The notes beneath the pieces were generated by a model that worked only from the letters and a program-made list of their open reading frames with translations, ran no database searches and had not been told where the DNA came from. Below are positions 59,477 to 64,000 of a DNA stretch of 64,000 nucleotides, in pieces. Location: NCBI GenBank assembly GCA_019635435.1, contig JAHBZM010000001.1:2976001-3040000 (forward strand), given 5' to 3'. Positions within the stretch are counted from its first letter, which is position 1. The number at the start of each line of letters is the position of its first letter. This stretch comes from Ramlibacter sp. (GTDB taxonomy: Bacteria; Pseudomonadota; Gammaproteobacteria; Burkholderiales; Burkholderiaceae_C). The position numbers were made by a program, and so were the translations under genes.

Positions 59477-59540
59477 CTTGGTGTGGCGTGCGCTGCACGC
59501 TGCAACATGGTTTTGCAGTGCGTGTGGGGACCGAAGCGCC

Positions 59541-59546
59541 TACAAT
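59541..59546 (+). promoter_or_regulatory. -10 element of the 6S RNA promoter
   Basis: TACAAT, preceded by GCC, lies 7 bases before the start of the terminal stem of the 6S RNA. No strong -35 is seen; the stretch around 59513-59523 (TTGCAGTGCGT) is a weak match. Confidence 0.6.
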
Positions 59547-59552
59547 GCAAAG

Positions 59553-59727
59553 CGTCTGCAGTGCATGCTGGGCTTTATATTTCCTTGAACCAATGCTCAT
59601 AGAGCCCGGGCCTGGAACATCCCCTGGTGAGCGTGATCATCTCGCGTCAGATGAACCCAACGCCAGGTTGACCTAGCCCACCTGAACCCCGGTTCAGGAT
59701 GCCGGTCCGGTGGCACTTGCAGACACC
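59553..59727 (+). ncRNA. ssrS: 6S RNA
   Basis: This roughly 175-base region directly behind zapA is closed by a terminal stem: GTCTGCAGTGC near 59554-59564 pairs with GGCACTTGCAGAC near 59712-59724. It holds the 6S-type segments CCTTGAACC, CTGGTGAGCGTGATC and, near the 3' side, the hairpin CCTGAACCCCGGTTCAGG, which parallels CCTTGAACCAAGGGTTCAAGG in E. coli 6S. 6S RNA mimics an open promoter and holds sigma-70 RNA polymerase in stationary phase. Ends are estimates from the stem and the -10 box. A short open frame here is not a gene. Confidence 0.88.
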
Positions 59728-59757
59728 TTTTCTTCCCCCCACCCGGCACCCCTCCCC

Positions 59758-60573
59758 ATGACGCTTGAACCGCTTCTGATCCTCGAACTCGCCCTGCTGG
59801 GCGTTGGCACCGGCTTTCTCGCGGGCCTGCTGGGCATCGGCGGCGGGATGATGATGGTGCCCTTCATCACCATCATCATGTCGTCACGCGGCGTGGGGCC
59901 GGATCTGGCGGTCAAGATGGCCATTGCCACCTCCATGGCCACCATCATGTTCACTTCGCTGTCCAGCGTGCGCGCCCACCACAAGCGCGGCGCGGTGCGC
60001 TGGGACATCGTGCGCAACCTGTCGCCGGGCATCGTGATCGGCAGCCTGGTCAGCAGCCTGGGCGTGTTCGCGCTGCTCAAGGGCAGCTACCTGGCCATCG
60101 TGTTCGGCCTGTTCGTGGGCTTCTCGGCCACGCAGATGTTCCTGAACAAGAAGCCGGCGGCCACGCGCCAGCTGCCTGGCACGGCCGGCCAGCTGGGCGC
60201 GGGCGGCGCCATCGGTTTTCTGTCGGGCCTGGTCGGCGCGGGCGGCGGCTTCATCAGCGTGCCCTTCATGAGCTGGTGCAACGTGGCCATGCACAACGCG
60301 GTGGCCACGTCGGCCGCACTGGGTTTCCCGATTGCGGTGACCAATGTGGTGGGCTATGTGATCAGCGGCCACAACGTGCAGAACCTGCCGCCGCACTCCT
60401 TTGGCTACATCTGGCTGCCGGCGCTGGCCGTGATTGCCGTGGCCAGCTTCCTCACGGCACCGCTGGGCGCAAGGGCCGCGCACGCGCTGCCGGTCAGCAA
60501 GCTCAAGCGCATCTTCGCCAGCATCCTGTACCTGCTGGCGGCCTACATGCTGTGGAAGGGCCTGCGCGGGTAG
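59758..60573 (+). CDS. TauE/SafE family membrane permease
   Basis: From ATG 59758 the product is 271 residues with about 8 membrane helices and the two inverted TauE/SafE half-motifs GFLAGLLGIGGGMMMVPF and GFLSGLVGAGGGFISVPFM. Family members are proposed exporters or importers of sulfite, sulfoacetate or other anionic sulfur and carbon compounds. Location 30 bases after 6S RNA puts it where many proteobacteria have a folate-related gene, so the context gives no substrate hint. Confidence 0.92.
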   Translation: MTLEPLLILELALLGVGTGFLAGLLGIGGGMMMVPFITIIMSSRGVGPDLAVKMAIATSMATIMFTSLSSVRAHHKRGAVRWDIVRNLSPGIVIGSLVSSLGVFALLKGSYLAIVFGLFVGFSATQMFLNKKPAATRQLPGTAGQLGAGGAIGFLSGLVGAGGGFISVPFMSWCNVAMHNAVATSAALGFPIAVTNVVGYVISGHNVQNLPPHSFGYIWLPALAVIAVASFLTAPLGARAAHALPVSKLKRIFASILYLLAAYMLWKGLRG

Positions 60574-60596
60574 GCCGCGGCCGTGGCGCTGGCGCG

Positions 60597-61832
60597 CTAC
60601 AGCGGGCCGGCTTGCCCGATCACGCCGGCCTCGAGCAGTGCATCGATCTCGGCATCGCTGCAGCCGTATTCTTTCAACAGCTCGCGCGTGTGCTCGCCCA
60701 GCAGGGGCGCTGGCCGGGTAACCTGCGTCGGCGTGGCCGAGAAGTGCACCGGGCAGCCCACGGCACGCGTGGGCCCCGCCTGCGGGTGCACCAGGTCCAC
60801 GACCATGCCCCGAGCCAGCGTCTGCGGATGCGTGAGCGCCTCGCCAATGCTGTGCACCGGCCCCACCGGCACACCGGCCGCGTCAAACGCGGCTGTCCAT
60901 TCGGCGCGGGTGCGTGTGACCAGCACGGCGTTCATCGCCTCCACCAGCGGCGCCAGGTGGGCCATGCGGTCGCTGTTGGTGGCGTAGCGCGGGTCGTCCC
61001 GCCATTCCGGATGGCCGAGCACCTCGGCAATGCGTTCCCAGTTGGCCTGGTTGGCGCCGCCAATGTTGATCCAGCCGTCACTGGCCTTGAAGGCCTGATA
61101 AGGCGCCGTGAGCAAATGGGCCGACCCCGTGGGCCGGGGTGAGTTGCCCGTCGCAAAGAACACCGCCGCATGCCAGCAGGTCTGCTGCAGCGCCGCGTCC
61201 ATCAGCGAGGTGTCAACGATCTGCCCCTGCCCGGTCTTGAGCTTGTGCACATACGCTGCAATCACGCCCGTGGCGGCGAGCACACCGGCGTTCATGTCGG
61301 ACACCGGGTTGCCGGTCTTCACCGGCGGGCCATCGGGCTCGCCGGTGACCGACATCAGCCCCGAGAAGCCCTGCGCGATCAGGTCGAAGCCGCCCTTGTC
61401 GGCATAAGGCCCGGTGCGGCCGTAGCCCGAGATGCTGCAGCAGATCAGGCCGGGGTTGGCCGCCAGCAGGGCGTCAAAGCCCAGACCCAGCTTTTCCAGC
61501 GTACCGCCACGGAAATTTTCAACGATGACGTCGGCCTGCCGCGCCATGCGCAGCAACACCTCACGGCCTTGCGCCAGCTTGAGGTTGAGGGCCAGGCCGC
61601 GCTTGTTGCGGTTCATGATCATGAACGGCGCCGACACGCCATTGACGCGCGGGTCCCGGTAGCCGCGGGAGTCGTCGCCGCCGGGCAGCTTCTCGATCTT
61701 GACCACGTCGGCGCCCATGTCGGCGAGCATCATGGTGCAGGTCGGGCCTGCCATGATCTGCGTCAGGTCAAGCACACGCATGCCGGCCAGGGGGCCGGTG
61801 TGGGTTGGCGGATTTTTCGTCGGCGTGGTCAT
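60597..61832 (-). CDS. CaiB/BaiF family III CoA-transferase
   Basis: The 411-residue protein has GMRVLDLTQIMAGPTCTMMLADMGADVVKIE, the catalytic aspartate in DKGGFDLIAQGFSGLMSVTG, and KTGQGQIVDTSLMDAALQQTCWHA (in part). It is the second family III transferase in the window and is not a close copy of the first. The adjacent genes are an enoyl-CoA hydratase and a TRAP permease in the same direction, which suggests uptake, CoA activation and hydration of an organic acid. The substrate is unknown. Confidence 0.92.
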   Translation of the reverse strand: MTTPTKNPPTHTGPLAGMRVLDLTQIMAGPTCTMMLADMGADVVKIEKLPGGDDSRGYRDPRVNGVSAPFMIMNRNKRGLALNLKLAQGREVLLRMARQADVIVENFRGGTLEKLGLGFDALLAANPGLICCSISGYGRTGPYADKGGFDLIAQGFSGLMSVTGEPDGPPVKTGNPVSDMNAGVLAATGVIAAYVHKLKTGQGQIVDTSLMDAALQQTCWHAAVFFATGNSPRPTGSAHLLTAPYQAFKASDGWINIGGANQANWERIAEVLGHPEWRDDPRYATNSDRMAHLAPLVEAMNAVLVTRTRAEWTAAFDAAGVPVGPVHSIGEALTHPQTLARGMVVDLVHPQAGPTRAVGCPVHFSATPTQVTRPAPLLGEHTRELLKEYGCSDAEIDALLEAGVIGQAGPL

Positions 61833-61837
61833 GAATT

Positions 61838-62614
61838 TCAGATGCCTTTCCAGGCCGCAGGCCGCTTGGCCACGAAGGCCGACACCCCTTCGCGAAAATC
61901 AGCGCTGCCATAGCAGCGACGGATCAGGTCTTCGCCCTCGGGCAACGCATGGGTGGCAAGCCGCCGCAGCCCCTCCTTGGAAACGGCCTGTGTCACGGGC
62001 GCCAGCGAGGCAAGCCGCTCGCACAGGCGCGCGGCGGTGGCTTCCAGGTCGGCTGCGGCGCACACCGCGGTGAGGTAGCCGCTGGCCAGCAGCTCATCGG
62101 CTGGCAGCAGTTCGGCCAGCAACAGCATGCGCTTGACCCGGGGCGCGCCGAATGCGCCAACCAGCCGGGCCAAGTTGCCGACCGACAGGCAGTTGCCCAG
62201 GGTTTTGGCAATGGGCACACCAAAGCGCGCGCCCGCCGTGGCAACGCGGAAATCACAGGCCGTGGCGATGGCCAGCCCGCCCCCAATGGCCCAGCCTTCG
62301 ACCAGCGCGACCGTGGGCATGGGCAGGGCTTCAAGCAGCGCCATGCAGTGGTCGATCTGGCGCTCGTAGGCCACGCCATCGTCACCGCTGGCGAAGCTCT
62401 GGAACTGCGCAATGTCGGTGCCCGCCACAAAAGCCTCGCCGCCGGCGCCGCGAAAAGTCACCACGCGCACGCTGGCATCCGCCTGCAGCTGCGCGCAGAT
62501 GGCCAACAGGCGCTCGTACATGGCCCAGGTCATGGCATTGCGCGCCTCGGGCCGGTCAAAGACCACCGAAGCAATCGGGCCCTCGATCCGCAGATGGACT
62601 GTGCCTTCGCTCAT
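61838..62614 (-). CDS. Enoyl-CoA hydratase/isomerase family protein
   Basis: The 258-residue crotonase has IASVVFDRPEARNAMTWAMYE, the oxyanion segment FRGAGGEAFVAGTDIAQF and the second loop VALVEGWAIGGGLAIATACDFRVA. In the second loop the classical hydratase glutamate pair is not clear: GVPIAKTLGNCLSVGNLARLVG carries neither, so it may be an isomerase, hydrolase or a special hydratase. It starts 6 bases after the TRAP permease stop and ends 5 bases before the CoA-transferase start, as part of one operon. Confidence 0.9.
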   Translation of the reverse strand: MSEGTVHLRIEGPIASVVFDRPEARNAMTWAMYERLLAICAQLQADASVRVVTFRGAGGEAFVAGTDIAQFQSFASGDDGVAYERQIDHCMALLEALPMPTVALVEGWAIGGGLAIATACDFRVATAGARFGVPIAKTLGNCLSVGNLARLVGAFGAPRVKRMLLLAELLPADELLASGYLTAVCAAADLEATAARLCERLASLAPVTQAVSKEGLRRLATHALPEGEDLIRRCYGSADFREGVSAFVAKRPAAWKGI

Positions 62615-62620
62615 CGTGCG

Positions 62621-63907
62621 CTACCGGTAGAACAGCTGCACCAGGCCCATCCCGGTGACCGGCACATACGTCACGAGCAGCAACACAGCGACCAGCACGC
62701 CGATGAACCAAATGTTGACCTTGCTCACGTCCCACACCGAGGCTTTGGCAATCGAGCTGGCCACCATCAGCACACTGGCCACGGGCGGCGTCTGCTGGCC
62801 AATGCCCAGGTTGATGGTGACGATCAGGCCAAAGTGCACCGGGTCGATGCCCACGGAGCGCACCAGCGGCATCACGATGGGAATCACCAGGATGATGGCC
62901 GCCGCCGAGTGCAGGAACATGCCCAGGAACAGGAACAGCACATTGAGCAGCGCCAGCACCACCCACTTGTTGGAGGTGAAATCCGACACTGCCTTGGCCA
63001 GTGCCTGCGGCGCCTGCACCTCGGTCAGGTAGGTGCCCAGCAACGCGCTGGTGGCCACCAGCAACATGACCACGGCCGTCTGCACGCCGCCTTCCATGAC
63101 CGCCGCACGCAGATGCTTGAGGTCCAGCTCCCGGTACACCACCAGGCCGATGAAAAGCGCCGCCAGCACGGCCAGTGCGGCGCCTTCGGTGGCCGTGACC
63201 ACGCCGCCGAAGATGCCACCCAGGATGATGATGGGCAGCGCAAAGGCCCACAGCGCCTCGCGCCCGGTCTTGCCCACGCGCCGGATCGAGAAGGCCTCGT
63301 CGCGCGGCAGGTTGTAGCGGCGCGCCAGGAAGCTGGCCACGGCCATGAGACCGATGGCGCCCAGAATGCCGGGCACGATGCCGGCCACGAACATCTGCAC
63401 CACCGAGGTCTCGGCCATCACGGCGTAAAGAATCATCGGGATCGAGGGCGGGATGATCACGGCCAGCGTGGCCGACGACGACATCACGGCGGCCGCGAAT
63501 GGGCCCGGATAGCCCTTGGCCTTCATGCCCGGGATCAGGATCGAGCCCAGCGCCGCTACATCAGCAACGGCCGAGCCCGAGATTTCGGCGAAGAACAGCG
63601 ACGAGCCGATCGACACATGGGCCAGCCCGCCACGCACCCAGCCAAACAGCGAGGACGCAAACGCCACCAGCCGCCGCGAGATGCCCGAGGCATTCATGAT
63701 GGCGCCGGCCAGGATGAACAGCGGAATGGCCAGCAGCGGAAAGTTGGTGGCGCCGTTGTAGACCACCAGCGCCACGTTGGGCAGGGAGTCCAGGCCATGG
63801 CTGGCCAGCATGGCCGCCACGGCCACGATGCCCAGCGAAACGGCAATCGGAATGTTCACAAGCACCAGCGCCAGGACGGCGCCGAACAGGATCAGCATGG
63901 TGGCCAT
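62621..63907 (-). CDS. TRAP transporter large permease (DctM)
   Basis: From ATG 63905-63907 (MATMLILFGAVLALVLVNIP) the product is 428 residues with about 12 membrane helices. DctM landmarks: PLFILAGAIMNASGISRRLVAFASSLFGWVRGGLAHVSIGSSLFFAEISGSAVADVAALGSILIP (in parts), MSSSATLAVIIPPSIPMILYAV and GIGQQTPPVASVLMVAS. It carries an organic acid with sodium ions. The small permease gene precedes it at the window edge. Its product presumably feeds the crotonase and CoA-transferase encoded after it. Confidence 0.94.
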   Translation of the reverse strand: MATMLILFGAVLALVLVNIPIAVSLGIVAVAAMLASHGLDSLPNVALVVYNGATNFPLLAIPLFILAGAIMNASGISRRLVAFASSLFGWVRGGLAHVSIGSSLFFAEISGSAVADVAALGSILIPGMKAKGYPGPFAAAVMSSSATLAVIIPPSIPMILYAVMAETSVVQMFVAGIVPGILGAIGLMAVASFLARRYNLPRDEAFSIRRVGKTGREALWAFALPIIILGGIFGGVVTATEGAALAVLAALFIGLVVYRELDLKHLRAAVMEGGVQTAVVMLLVATSALLGTYLTEVQAPQALAKAVSDFTSNKWVVLALLNVLFLFLGMFLHSAAAIILVIPIVMPLVRSVGIDPVHFGLIVTINLGIGQQTPPVASVLMVASSIAKASVWDVSKVNIWFIGVLVAVLLLVTYVPVTGMGLVQLFYR

Positions 63908-63923
63908 GGGGGTTCCTGGAATT

Positions 63924-64000
63924 TCAGTGCAGGCCGTCAGACAGCGCAGTGGCGCCACCGGCCGCAGGCTGGGGACTGAGCAGGTCGATGAAGTACATCA
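63924..64000 (-). CDS. Probable TRAP small permease (DctQ), C-terminal end only
   Basis: The minus strand is open from the window edge to a TGA at 63924-63926, ending MYFIDLLSPQPAAGGATALSDGLH. It stops 16 bases before the DctM start, in the position of dctQ in nearly all TRAP operons. The visible 24 residues are too few for a family call by themselves, so the identification rests on context. Confidence 0.55.
   Translation of the reverse strand, partial: MYFIDLLSPQPAAGGATALSDGLH

Noticed and set aside
1..64000. tRNA, rRNA, CRISPR array, insertion sequence, integrase or prophage genes
   Set aside because: No cloverleaf-like sequences, spaced identical repeats, DDE or tyrosine-recombinase motifs, or phage structural genes were recognised on either strand.

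Overview
The window is GC-rich DNA from a betaproteobacterium, most likely a member of the Comamonadaceae (Acidovorax/Polaromonas/Variovorax-like; genus not decidable by eye). Evidence: the protein families, TRAP/TAXI and Bug-type solute receptors, many LysR regulators, a TIGR02449-zapA-6S RNA block, and two families of short dispersed repeats of the kind common in this group. Gene density is high and many neighbours overlap by 1-4 bases (ATGA, GTGA or TGATG), so several long operons can be read directly.

Layout. 1-0.7 kb: end of a glutathione S-transferase gene and a DUF1428 gene. 0.88-4.4 kb: a visibly AT-richer, horizontally acquired-looking cassette on the minus strand with a DNA methyltransferase, a large AAA/ABC-type ATPase with an unexplained 230-residue N-terminal region, and an HNH nuclease. 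It looks like a Septu (PtuA-PtuB)-type effector pair joined to a methyltransferase and is the best candidate for an undescribed defence system here. It abuts a class I aminotransferase gene (4.4-5.6 kb) through a 4-base overlap. 5.6-10.6 kb: a small orphan protein, a GFA protein, a dienelactone hydrolase, a HipBA toxin-antitoxin pair with a two-site operator, and a TetR-SRPBCC-thioesterase group. 10.6-13.8 kb: a TAXI-type TRAP transporter with a terminator between its two genes. 13.9-22.9 kb: prephenate dehydrogenase, LysR, D-amino-acid dehydrogenase plus amino-acid binding protein, a degenerate BLUF-like protein, gamma-glutamyltransferase with a divergent LysR, and a branched-chain-type binding protein. 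23.1-27.3 kb: UspA, endonuclease III, an AraC regulator divergent from an NTF2-like gene and a DHA2 MFS exporter.

27.4-36.9 kb is a complete four-gene MdtABC/MuxABC-type RND efflux operon with its outer-membrane channel. 37.0-44.2 kb matches, in gene content and nearly in order, the itaconate degradation cluster known from Pseudomonas aeruginosa: divergent LysR, hydratase, acyl-CoA dehydrogenase, CoA-transferase, MmgE/PrpD protein and CitE-type lyase. A roughly 530-base block of nested inverted repeats interrupts it. 44.1-47.6 kb: LysR, M20 peptidase and a Bug-type receptor.

47.6-58.9 kb is one minus-strand cobalamin operon under a B12 riboswitch: btuB, a leaderless BtuF-like protein, cobU, btuF, btuC, btuD, cobO, cbiB, cobC/cobD-type decarboxylase, cobQ and cobT. 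It combines import, adenosylation and lower-loop assembly, as expected for salvage of B12 or cobinamide. 58.9-60.6 kb: a ZapB-like coiled coil, zapA, 6S RNA and a TauE/SafE permease. 60.6-64 kb: a second CoA-transferase, an enoyl-CoA hydratase and a DctM-type TRAP permease, with the end of the matching small permease at the window edge.

Dispersed repeats have landed in frame inside three genes (aminotransferase, mdtB-type permease, cobU) and supply the 3' ends of two others. No tRNA, rRNA, transposase, integrase or CRISPR array was seen.
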